Shown here: positions 1 through 6,161 of the stretch, piece after piece
Layout of the letters: each line of letters opens with the position of its first letter
How positions within the stretch are numbered: the first letter of the stretch is position 1
NCBI GenBank assembly: GCA_029268165.1
Contig: JAJUGM010000107.1
Coordinates: 1-9,543, forward strand
Length of the DNA: 9,543 bases
Direction: 5' to 3'
Source: Bacteroidota bacterium
GTDB lineage: Bacteria; Bacteroidota; Bacteroidia; Bacteroidales; UBA10428
The notes under the pieces: model-generated
Told to the model about the DNA's origin: nothing
The model's database searches: none
Seen by the model: only the letters and a program-made list of their open reading frames with translations
Made by a program: the position numbers and the translations under genes

Positions 1-485
1 AAGATGGCGGTAAGGTACAATACCTGGGAACTGTGCAGCCAAAACTGAGCTTCGGATGGAGTACCACCTTTACTTACCGGCAGTTTGACCTCAATATATC
101 TACTTACGGCATGATAGGCCAAAAGGTGCTGAATGCCACTGCCATGAGCATGAGCGATCCCACCCGCATGCCGGCTCAGAATGTTACTGATGATTTTATA
201 GAAAAAGGCATTACTTCAAATCCCACCTATTCGAGCTATTGGATTGAAGATGCTTCATTTCTGCGTTTACAAAATATTACGTTTGGGTATAACTTTAAAG
301 TATCCCAATTGGGAATTAACAATATTAGGTTGTACCTGACCGGAGAAAATCTTTTTGTTATTACCGGCTATACAGGGGTTGACCCCGAAGTCAGTATTGA
401 CGGACTGGCAAGCCCGGGTATTGACAGGTTTAATTATTTCCCAAAAGCCCGTACTGTGCTGATGGGTCTTAATGTTTCATTCTAA
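1..485 (+). CDS. SusC/RagA-type TonB-linked outer membrane transporter, C-terminal fragment
   Basis: This is the last 160 codons of a gene that begins left of the window; the first complete codon is at position 3 and the frame is open to the edge. SusC proteins are TonB-dependent outer membrane beta-barrels that import oligosaccharides delivered by their SusD partner. Visible family features are the late-barrel stretch PKLSFGWSTTFTYRQFDLNI, the segment SFLRLQNITFGYNF, the phrase LYLTGENLFVITGYTGVDPE, and a terminal strand ending in phenylalanine (GLNVSF), as expected for an outer membrane barrel inserted by the BAM machinery. The N-terminal carboxypeptidase-like domain, TonB box and plug lie outside, so substrate class cannot be inferred from this piece. 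The susD-type gene follows after 23 bp, the usual tight pairing. A GTG at position 33 is an internal valine, not a start. Confidence 0.95.
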   Translation, partial: DGGKVQYLGTVQPKLSFGWSTTFTYRQFDLNISTYGMIGQKVLNATAMSMSDPTRMPAQNVTDDFIEKGITSNPTYSSYWIEDASFLRLQNITFGYNFKVSQLGINNIRLYLTGENLFVITGYTGVDPEVSIDGLASPGIDRFNYFPKARTVLMGLNVSF

Positions 486-508
486 CCAACTTTTAATACA
501 AAGAAAAT

Positions 509-2011
509 ATGAAAAATAAAATATTTATTTCAGCACTGGTGGTTGCCTTGTTTATGGCAAACTGCACCAACCTTGATGAAACCCTTTACGACAGGGTTAG
601 GTCAGCAGAATACGGGAAAACACCTGCTGAGGTTGAAACCATAGTCGGACGCGCTTATGCTTCACTAAGGGGGTTCAGAGATGATCTCTCCATTGCATAC
701 CCAACCTGTGAATATGTTTTCTTTCTGGTAGAATGCGTATCTGATGAAGCCTGCATTCCAACGCGAGGTACCGACTGGTTCGACGGCGGGCGTTATCAGC
801 AGGCTGAATATCATACATGGGATGCCGGTAATCCAATGATCCTGAGTGCATGGAGGTATAATTATGAAGGAATTGCCAAAGTTAATGCGGTAATTTATCA
901 GGTTGACAAGTCTGAGTTGTCAGCTGAAGCAAAAGATGTTATTAAAGCCGAATTACGCGGCCTCAGAGCTTATTATTATTACAACCTGCTCGATTTGTTT
1001 GGCAATGTACCAATTGTAACCAGCTATGAGGACATGGAACTACCGGCTAATTCAAGCAGAACCGAAGTCTTTGAATTTGTCGAAAATGAACTACTTGAAA
1101 TAATGGATCAATTACCTGATGAAATACTATATGGCCGCTTTACACAGAATGTCGCTAATACATTACTCGCACGGCTTTATCTTAATGCTGAAGTTTTCAC
1201 CGGCCAGCCCCGATGGCAGGATTGTATCAATGTGTGCGACAAGGTAACAGGATACCTGCTGGAACCCAATTATTTTACCAATTTTATGACAGAAAATGAG
1301 GTATCGAAAGAAAACATTTTTGTCATACCTTATGACCATAAAGCCGGTACATTGGGTAATTACCTGCATTCAATGACATTCCATTATAATCAGGGGCCAG
1401 CCTTTACCTCATCGGGTCAATATCCCTGGTGTGCAAACGGAATATGCGGACAGCCTGGTTTATACTCGTCGTTTGATGATAACGACGCACGTAAAAAATC
1501 AATGCTTGCCGGCGAACAAAAAAACCTTTCCACCGGAGCAACCATACTGATGGATAACGGCAATCCGCTGAATTATACTGAAGAAATAGCTGATTTTGAA
1601 CATGCACTGCAAAATGAAGGGGTGCGTTTATTTAAATATGAAGTAAAACCCGACGAGGTGTGGGAACGAGATCACGACTGGGTAATTATGCGCTATGCCG
1701 AAATTCTGCTTATGAAAGCCGAATGTTATATACGACTTGGCTCGCCGGCACTGGCACGACCGTTTATTGAACAGGTGCGCACAAGGGCCGGACTCGAAAC
1801 ACCTGAAACAGTTGATCTTGAGTTACTCGATGAAGAACTGAAACATGAATTTGTTTTTGAAGGACATCGACGCACTGACAATATACGTATGGGTGATTTC
1901 TTTGAAGCATGGTGGATAAAGGGAGAAACTCCTCAATACAGAGCGATATTCCCAATCCCGCAAAACGAACTTGATAAAAACGATAACCTCATTCAGAATC
2001 CGGGATATTAA
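509..2011 (+). CDS. SusD/RagB family glycan-binding outer membrane lipoprotein
   Basis: A 500-residue protein of normal SusD length. SusD proteins sit as a lid on the SusC barrel, bind glycan at the cell surface and hand it to the transporter. The N-terminus is a lipoprotein signal peptide (MKNKIFISALVVALFMAN) with the lipidated cysteine at residue 19. The following residues TNLDE are acidic, resembling the surface-export signal of Bacteroidetes lipoproteins. Family landmarks are the TPR-like helix LRAYYYYNLLDLFGNVPIV around residues 152-170, the helix MRYAEILLMKAECYIRLG, the motif EFVFEGHRRTDNIRMGDF, and the C-terminal signature FPIPQNELDKNDNLIQNPGY at residues 481-500. It lies 23 bp after susC and 28 bp before the next gene, so co-transcription is likely. 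The leader before the ATG is A-rich with no clear Shine-Dalgarno, common in this phylum. SusD sequences diverge with substrate, so the ligand is not identifiable by eye. Confidence 0.96.
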   Translation: MKNKIFISALVVALFMANCTNLDETLYDRVRSAEYGKTPAEVETIVGRAYASLRGFRDDLSIAYPTCEYVFFLVECVSDEACIPTRGTDWFDGGRYQQAEYHTWDAGNPMILSAWRYNYEGIAKVNAVIYQVDKSELSAEAKDVIKAELRGLRAYYYYNLLDLFGNVPIVTSYEDMELPANSSRTEVFEFVENELLEIMDQLPDEILYGRFTQNVANTLLARLYLNAEVFTGQPRWQDCINVCDKVTGYLLEPNYFTNFMTENEVSKENIFVIPYDHKAGTLGNYLHSMTFHYNQGPAFTSSGQYPWCANGICGQPGLYSSFDDNDARKKSMLAGEQKNLSTGATILMDNGNPLNYTEEIADFEHALQNEGVRLFKYEVKPDEVWERDHDWVIMRYAEILLMKAECYIRLGSPALARPFIEQVRTRAGLETPETVDLELLDEELKHEFVFEGHRRTDNIRMGDFFEAWWIKGETPQYRAIFPIPQNELDKNDNLIQNPGY

Positions 2012-2039
2012 ACAGGGTTGATTAATAACGGGTAATACG

Positions 2040-3281
2040 ATGAAGGGATTAATCAGATTCATTATTGGTTTATTCTTTTTTTCCTTATTGAATTCATGTA
2101 AACCTGACGAGACTGGCATTAACAATGATTACATAGTACAAACCTATAGTCCTGTTAATGTAAATAAAACAAATAAGGTTGCAACCTATGTACATTATAT
2201 GCCGTGGTTTGAAACAGGGCAGTCTTCTGCGAACGGGCAATGGGGTATACACTGGACTATGAATACTAAAAATCCCGATATTGTAGATGAAAATGGGAAG
2301 CGGGAAATCGCCTCCCATTTCTACCCGTTAATAGGGCCTTATGCTTCGGGAGATCCCTGCCTGGCTGAATATCACCTGCTGCTTATGAAATATGCAGGTA
2401 TTGATGGTGTGCTGATCGACTGGTACGGGTCAACCGACCTGAATGACTACGGCCAAAACCGTAAAAACGGTGAAGTACTTATTAATTTGATTAGTAAAAC
2501 AGGGCTGAAATTTGCTGTGGTTTATGAAGACCGCACTATTAAAGCTGCATGTGCAATTGATCCGTCATTTGACCGCATATCAGGTGCACAGAATGATATG
2601 TTGTACCTTGAACAGAATTATTTTAGCAATTCATCATATATTACCATACAGGGCAAACCTCTCCTGCTTGTCTTTGGCCCTGAAGAATTTCATTCTCCGG
2701 CCGAATGGGAGGAAATTTTTTCTGTATTGTCGGCCGAACCATGCTTCGTTGTATTAAACGGAAAATCAGCTGAAACTGCACCTTATTCATCCGGTGAATA
2801 TATCTGGGTCGATAATACATCTATAGATATAAAGTATACAACAAAAGAGCAGTTTGATGTTTTTTTCGGAGGCGCTTATCCGGGTTTCAATGATTACTAT
2901 AAAGAAGGAGGGTGGGGCGAAGGATTCGACTGGCAAATTGACTATAATGACGGCCTTACTTTTAAAAATAACCTTGATAAAGCTAAATTAGCAGGCGTCG
3001 ATTACCTGCAGCTGATAACATGGAATGATTTCGGCGAAGGAACGATGATTGAACCTACACTGGAATTCAGTTACACCATGCTTGAAATGGTGCAGGATTT
3101 TACAGAAGTTACCTATACAAAAAGCGACCTAGAACTGATTTTTAACATGTATAATCTTAGGAAAAAATACCATGATAATCCAGGGGAACAAAAGATATTA
3201 GACCAGGCATTCTATTACCTGATTTCTCTGCAAACTTTCAAAGCTGGTCAACTGATTGATAGCATGATGTTAAACCGGTAA
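2040..3281 (+). CDS. GH71/GH99-superfamily-like glycoside hydrolase lipoprotein
   Basis: A 413-residue lipoprotein with signal peptide and lipobox LNSC, the cysteine being residue 20. The next residues KPDE are acidic, suggesting surface display. The rest looks like a single (beta/alpha)8 barrel related to GH71 (alpha-1,3-glucanase) and GH99 (endo-alpha-mannosidase/mannanase). Supporting motifs are the first strand ATYVHYMPWFE (residues 48-58), AGIDGVLIDWYG (119-130), the strand VVYEDR (160-165), and the catalytic-end strand ITWNDFGEGTMIEPT (about 326-340). In characterised GH99 enzymes this last strand reads like NEWHEGTQIE and carries two catalytic glutamates. Here the second is kept as E333, but the first position is D330. 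The C-terminal 60 residues are helical and unassigned. By family knowledge it would cut inside an alpha-linked glycan; the substrate is inference. It is the third gene of the SusCD operon, with the GH97 gene 46 bp downstream. Confidence 0.82.
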   Translation: MKGLIRFIIGLFFFSLLNSCKPDETGINNDYIVQTYSPVNVNKTNKVATYVHYMPWFETGQSSANGQWGIHWTMNTKNPDIVDENGKREIASHFYPLIGPYASGDPCLAEYHLLLMKYAGIDGVLIDWYGSTDLNDYGQNRKNGEVLINLISKTGLKFAVVYEDRTIKAACAIDPSFDRISGAQNDMLYLEQNYFSNSSYITIQGKPLLLVFGPEEFHSPAEWEEIFSVLSAEPCFVVLNGKSAETAPYSSGEYIWVDNTSIDIKYTTKEQFDVFFGGAYPGFNDYYKEGGWGEGFDWQIDYNDGLTFKNNLDKAKLAGVDYLQLITWNDFGEGTMIEPTLEFSYTMLEMVQDFTEVTYTKSDLELIFNMYNLRKKYHDNPGEQKILDQAFYYLISLQTFKAGQLIDSMMLNR

Positions 3282-3327
3282 AACCTGAAGGATAAAGTTT
3301 AAGAAAAATTAAAAGTGATAAAATAAC

Positions 3328-5340
3328 ATGAAATATACCCATTTATTAATGTTGTTGACAGGTGCAGGTCTGTTTTTGTCCTGTCAGTCAAAATCAATTT
3401 ATAGTAAAGAAGTGGTCACCTCACCTGATGAAAAATTATGTGTTACTGTTGAAACCATCAAAGGCCAGCTTTTTTATTCTGCAGCAAAGGATGATTGGAC
3501 GATAGTTGAAAAATCAAAACTGGGATTTACTTTTAAAAATATGCCGCAACTCGGAAACCAGGTAGAAATTATAAGCAGCCACCGACAATCGTTTAATGAA
3601 ACCTGGGAACAGCCATGGGGAGAAAAAAGACTCATTGAAAACCGGTATGATGAACTTCAGGTTATTTTAAAGGAGAAACATGGCCTGAAGAGGTCGTTTA
3701 AACTCATCGTAAGGGTTTTTAATGACGGTTTCGGCTTTCGTTATGAAATTCCCGAACAGCAAAATATTGATACCATAATTATAATGGATGAACTGACTGA
3801 GTTTGGAATGAACGATGTACATTATGCATGGTGGATTCCGGCTTATAAAGACAGGTTCTACGAAAGTCTGTATCGTTATACACCGATTAATAAAATGGAT
3901 ACAGTGTGCACACCATTGACCATTGAAACAAAAGATGGCCATTTTTTAACTATACACGAAGCCAACCTCACTGATTATGCTGCAATGAACATCAGATGCA
4001 ACGATTCAACCACACTAACTTGCAATCTCACTCCATGGTCAAATGGTGAAAAAGTGAGGGGCAAAACACCTTTCACAACACCATGGCGGGTTGTTATTGC
4101 AGGAAACACACCCGGTGATCTGGCAGCCTCGGATATTTTACTAAACCTTAATGAGCCCTGCAAATTAAATGATATTTCATGGATCAGGCCATGCAAATAT
4201 ATAGGTATATGGTGGGCAATGCACCAGGGCAAATATACATGGTCGCAGGGGCCACGGCACGGATCCACCACAGCAAACGTAAAAAGATATATTGATTTTG
4301 CCGCTGAAAACAATATCGGTGCAGTGCTTGTTGAAGGCTGGAATAAAGGCTGGGATGGTGACTGGACAGCTAATGGCAATCTGTTCAGTTTTACCGAACC
4401 ATATCCCGACTTTAATCTGGAGGAAGTTACAGCTTATGCTTCAAATAAAAACGTATCACTTATAGGGCATCATGAAACGGCCGGTGCAATAACTAATTAT
4501 GAGCGACAGATGGAAGAAGCTTACCGGCTTTATGACAGCCTGGGCATCAATATAGTAAAAACAGGATACGTAAGCACATTGCTCGATGGAAAAGAATATC
4601 ACAAAAGCCAGTATGGCGTGAGACATTACCGCAAAGTTGTTGAAACAGCAGCCAGGTATCATATTATGGTTGACATACATGAGCCGGTAATGCCAACCGG
4701 ACTGCAGCGGACTTTTCCCAATTTAATGACACAGGAAGGTGTCCGCGGTCAGGAATGGGACGCATGGTCAACTGATGGCGGTAACCCGCCCGAACATACT
4801 ACCATTATACCTTTTACACGTGGCCTCGCTGGCCCAATTGATTTTACACCAGGTACCTTTAATTTCAATAATCCTGTCCTGCCCGGTACCAGAGTACAAA
4901 CTACACTTGCTAAGCAACTGGCTCTGTATGTTGTTTTATACAGCCCCTTGCAAATGGCTTCTGATTTGCCTGAAAATTACCGGAATAACCAGGCATTTGA
5001 TTTTATTAAAGTAGTACCGGTTGACTGGGAAGAAACCCGTATTATTGACGCAAAAATAGGAGATTATGTAATAACAGTGCGAAAAGACAGGCACTCTGAC
5101 GATTGGTACCTTGGAGCCATAACTGACGAAAACAGCCGTGATTTCATGATTAAACTTGATTTTTTGATGAACGACAGAACATATCATGCCCAGATATATA
5201 AAGACAGCAATGAAGCCAACTGGAAAAGCAATCCTACGGCTTTCAGATACGAGGAAATGGAAGTCAACTCTGATAACAACCTGCAGATAAAACTTGCTGC
5301 CGGAGGCGGACAGGCAATAAGGTTCAGGCTTCTGAAATAA
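3328..5340 (+). CDS. Glycoside hydrolase family 97 (SusB-like alpha-glycosidase) lipoprotein
   Basis: A 670-residue protein with the three-part GH97 layout: an N-terminal beta-sandwich (about residues 25-285), a (beta/alpha)8 barrel (about 290-570) and a C-terminal beta domain. GH97 enzymes release terminal alpha-glucose or alpha-galactose from oligosaccharides; SusB of Bacteroides is the type member. The signal peptide ends in FLSC, with cysteine 19 followed by QSKS. This lacks acidic residues, so periplasmic anchoring is likely. Family motifs are GIWWAMH (293-299), HGSTTANVKRYIDF from residue 311, VEGWNKGWDGDW (335-346), VDIHEPVMPTGLQRT (448-462), GQEWDAW (474-480) and PPEHTTIIPFTR (487-498). 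E452 in the HE motif is the candidate catalytic base of the inverting branch. E470, E476 and E489 are candidates for the acid and calcium ligands. Glucoside specificity is therefore more likely than galactoside, but this needs an alignment. It is the last gene of the operon, and a terminator follows. Confidence 0.93.
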   Translation: MKYTHLLMLLTGAGLFLSCQSKSIYSKEVVTSPDEKLCVTVETIKGQLFYSAAKDDWTIVEKSKLGFTFKNMPQLGNQVEIISSHRQSFNETWEQPWGEKRLIENRYDELQVILKEKHGLKRSFKLIVRVFNDGFGFRYEIPEQQNIDTIIIMDELTEFGMNDVHYAWWIPAYKDRFYESLYRYTPINKMDTVCTPLTIETKDGHFLTIHEANLTDYAAMNIRCNDSTTLTCNLTPWSNGEKVRGKTPFTTPWRVVIAGNTPGDLAASDILLNLNEPCKLNDISWIRPCKYIGIWWAMHQGKYTWSQGPRHGSTTANVKRYIDFAAENNIGAVLVEGWNKGWDGDWTANGNLFSFTEPYPDFNLEEVTAYASNKNVSLIGHHETAGAITNYERQMEEAYRLYDSLGINIVKTGYVSTLLDGKEYHKSQYGVRHYRKVVETAARYHIMVDIHEPVMPTGLQRTFPNLMTQEGVRGQEWDAWSTDGGNPPEHTTIIPFTRGLAGPIDFTPGTFNFNNPVLPGTRVQTTLAKQLALYVVLYSPLQMASDLPENYRNNQAFDFIKVVPVDWEETRIIDAKIGDYVITVRKDRHSDDWYLGAITDENSRDFMIKLDFLMNDRTYHAQIYKDSNEANWKSNPTAFRYEEMEVNSDNNLQIKLAAGGGQAIRFRLLK

Positions 5341-5411
5341 TAACTGATATACTTAAGATTCAAACTGTTCATACCTGCAAAGTACTTTAATTTTAAGGCT
5401 TAAACCCAATT

Positions 5412-5439
5412 ATTGCATTAGAAGAATTTCTAATGCAAT
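5412..5439. repeat. Perfect 12-bp inverted repeat (hairpin)
   Basis: The arm ATTGCATTAGAA at 5412-5423 is exactly complementary to TTCTAATGCAAT at 5428-5439, leaving the four-base loop GAAT. It begins 72 bp after the GH97 stop codon. No T-run follows the 3' arm on the + strand, so it is not a classic intrinsic terminator. It may protect the 3' end of the operon mRNA or be a protein-binding inverted repeat; which one is not decided by the sequence. Confidence 0.8.
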
Positions 5440-5448
5440 GTGACTAAG

Positions 5449-5501
5449 AAAAATCAACTTTTCCGGTTTGCTGGCACTGCACCAGAAAAGTGATTTTTTT
5501 T
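5449..5501 (+). terminator. Rho-independent terminator of the PUL operon
   Basis: Bases 5449-5467 pair with 5481-5498 with one C/A mismatch (5464/5484) and one bulged A (5456). The core is CTTTTC against GAAAAG plus a GGT/ACC clamp around a 13-base loop. The 3' arm runs straight into eight Ts (5494-5501), the defining feature of an intrinsic terminator on the + strand. It sits about 110 bp downstream of the GH97 stop and would end the susCD-GH operon transcript. Confidence 0.8.
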
Positions 5502-5508
5502 AATCGGG

Positions 5509-5553
5509 AAATCCATTGGTTCGCTCTTTCTGAGAGCTCCCAATGAATAATTT
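5509..5553. repeat. Compound hairpin with two stacked stems
   Basis: The inner stem GCTCT (5523-5527) pairs with AGAGC (5533-5537) around the loop TTCTG. The outer stem CATTGG (5514-5519) pairs with CCAATG (5540-5545), with small internal loops between the two. Flanking AAAT and ATTT could extend it. It follows the terminator directly and has no T-run, so its role is unclear. Confidence 0.6.
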
Positions 5554-5581
5554 CCTCTAACAATAATTTTTAGTTGCCTGT

Positions 5582-5597
5582 ATGAATGTTTATTCAT
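5582..5597. repeat. Short 6-bp hairpin with tetraloop
   Basis: ATGAAT (5582-5587) and ATTCAT (5592-5597) are exactly complementary around the loop GTTT. On its own this is weak evidence, since such a stem can arise by chance in AT-rich DNA. It is listed because it is the fourth inverted repeat in 186 bp. Confidence 0.4.
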
Positions 5598-5632
5598 CGC
5601 ACTTGGGTTATAATTTCGGGAGAGATAAAGTA

Positions 5633-5681
5633 AGAACCAAGAACCAGGAACCAGGAACCAAGAAACAAGAATCAGGATAAA
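5633..5681. repeat. Tandem 7-bp repeat, unit RGAACCA
   Basis: Seven consecutive heptamers can be read: AGAACCA (5633), AGAACCA (5640), GGAACCA (5647), GGAACCA (5654), AGAAACA (5661), AGAATCA (5668) and a decayed GGATAAA (5675). The first four differ only by A or G at the first base, and the last three diverge, which looks like an array decaying from its 3' edge. It is noncoding and lies between the PUL terminator and the putative nrdJ promoter. The heptamer period rules out a codon-based repeat. A tandem array of this kind can change copy number by slippage; no target-site duplication or transposase is associated with it. Confidence 0.9.
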
Positions 5682-5765
5682 TAAATCCGGAATTGAGAAT
5701 CAACGTCATTTTGTTAAAGCTATATAATTACCCACTCTAAGTTACTGCTATAAGCGTTATTTCAG

Positions 5766-5800
5766 TTTGTAGAAAATATAATTTTTTATTACTAATTTTG
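5766..5800 (+). promoter_or_regulatory. Putative Bacteroidetes-type promoter for nrdJ
   Basis: TAATTTTG at 5793-5800 matches the Bacteroidetes primary sigma factor -7 consensus TAnnTTTG exactly. It is the only exact + strand match I found in the gene-free region. A TTTG at 5766-5769 could serve as the -33 element, but the 23-bp gap is longer than usual. If used, transcription would start a few bases after 5800 and leave an untranslated leader of roughly 350 bases before nrdJ. A weaker alternative nearer the gene is TATAATTTG at about 5899-5907, which has one extra base inside the motif. Confidence 0.45.
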
Positions 5801-5880
5801 CCTGAGAATACTCACTGAATGCAGGAATCAGGAACTTTATCTGATCAACGTCGCTGACCACTTAAATAGCAGGTTAGTTT

Positions 5881-5960
5881 ATATTATACGTAAAAACAAT
5901 ATAATTTGTTAAAATATTATGTATCAATTAAATATGAATATATTTATAAAAATATATTAA
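5881..5960. other. Extremely AT-rich block with inverted AATATATT repeats
   Basis: Only 7 of these 80 bases are G or C. Within it the self-complementary octamer AATATATT occurs at 5937-5944 and again at 5951-5958, separated by TATAAA, so the two copies form both a direct repeat and a hairpin. Such DNA melts easily and is often bent or bound by nucleoid proteins. It could be an upstream activating or leader element of nrdJ. No DnaA-box cluster is seen, so it is not called an origin. Confidence 0.6.
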
Positions 5961-5999
5961 TATCCTGAAATAAAGTAAAATTTAATTGTCAGTTTATCA

Positions 6000-6063
6000 A
6001 AATGTTGAAAAGCCGCGTTAATAACTATTTTGAAATGTTGATAAATACGGGTTAACCCGTTTT
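6000..6063. promoter_or_regulatory. Putative operator: direct repeats and 14-bp palindrome upstream of nrdJ
   Basis: ACGGGTTAACCCGT at 6047-6060 is a perfect 14-bp palindrome, and the pairs AA/TT just outside extend it imperfectly. It is also the 3' half of a direct repeat. AATGTTGA occurs at 6001-6008 and 6034-6041, followed each time by GTTAA (6017-6021 and 6051-6055), so the copies are 33-34 bp apart, about three helical turns. In addition TTTATCAA (5993-6000) is the inverse of TTGATAAA (6038-6045). Placed 100-160 bp before the nrdJ start, this looks like a regulator-binding site. It does not resemble the NrdR box known for ribonucleotide reductase genes. The regulator is unknown. Confidence 0.5.
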
Positions 6064-6161
6064 GCACAAAAATTTTTCTGTAATTAAATTGCAGTAACGT
6101 CAAGATTCTTTCCAGAAGAATTTTATCTCGCAAATTTTCAATATTTTAAAATTTTGGAACA

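Larger units (their letters stand above)
5341..6161. other. 821-bp gene-free region between the PUL and nrdJ
   Basis: No convincing protein-coding gene, tRNA or rRNA is seen on either strand; open frames here are short, AT-driven and lack recognisable protein motifs. In order, the region contains a perfect 12-bp hairpin, a rho-independent terminator, two further hairpins, a 7-bp tandem repeat, a Bacteroidetes-type promoter element, an extremely AT-rich block, and direct repeats with a 14-bp palindrome upstream of nrdJ. The individual elements are listed separately. The nrdJ start codon cannot move further into this region because an in-frame TAA lies at 6147-6149. Confidence 0.85.

Noticed and set aside
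33..35. GTG as the start of the SusC-type gene
   Set aside because: The frame is open to the left edge and the encoded residues are late-barrel SusC sequence, so this is an internal valine.
3975..4379. 134-codon open frame on the - strand inside the GH97 gene
   Set aside because: It is antisense to conserved GH97 barrel motifs and has no domain or signal of its own.
5633..5681. CRISPR array
   Set aside because: Units are 7 bp, contiguous and without spacers; no cas genes are in the window.
5881..5990. Replication origin
   Set aside because: It is AT-rich, but no cluster of DnaA boxes (TTATCCACA-like) and no dnaA, dnaN or partition gene is nearby.
6000..6063. NrdR-box operator
   Set aside because: The palindrome here is GC-flanked around GTTAAC and does not match the A/T-cored NrdR box pattern; no tandem pair of that pattern was seen.
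5449..6161. Cobalamin riboswitch ahead of the B12-dependent nrdJ
   Set aside because: No B12-box-like conserved core was found on the + strand. The GGCACTGC at 5473-5480 is part of the terminator loop and lacks the surrounding riboswitch elements. Such riboswitches usually repress B12-independent alternatives rather than nrdJ.
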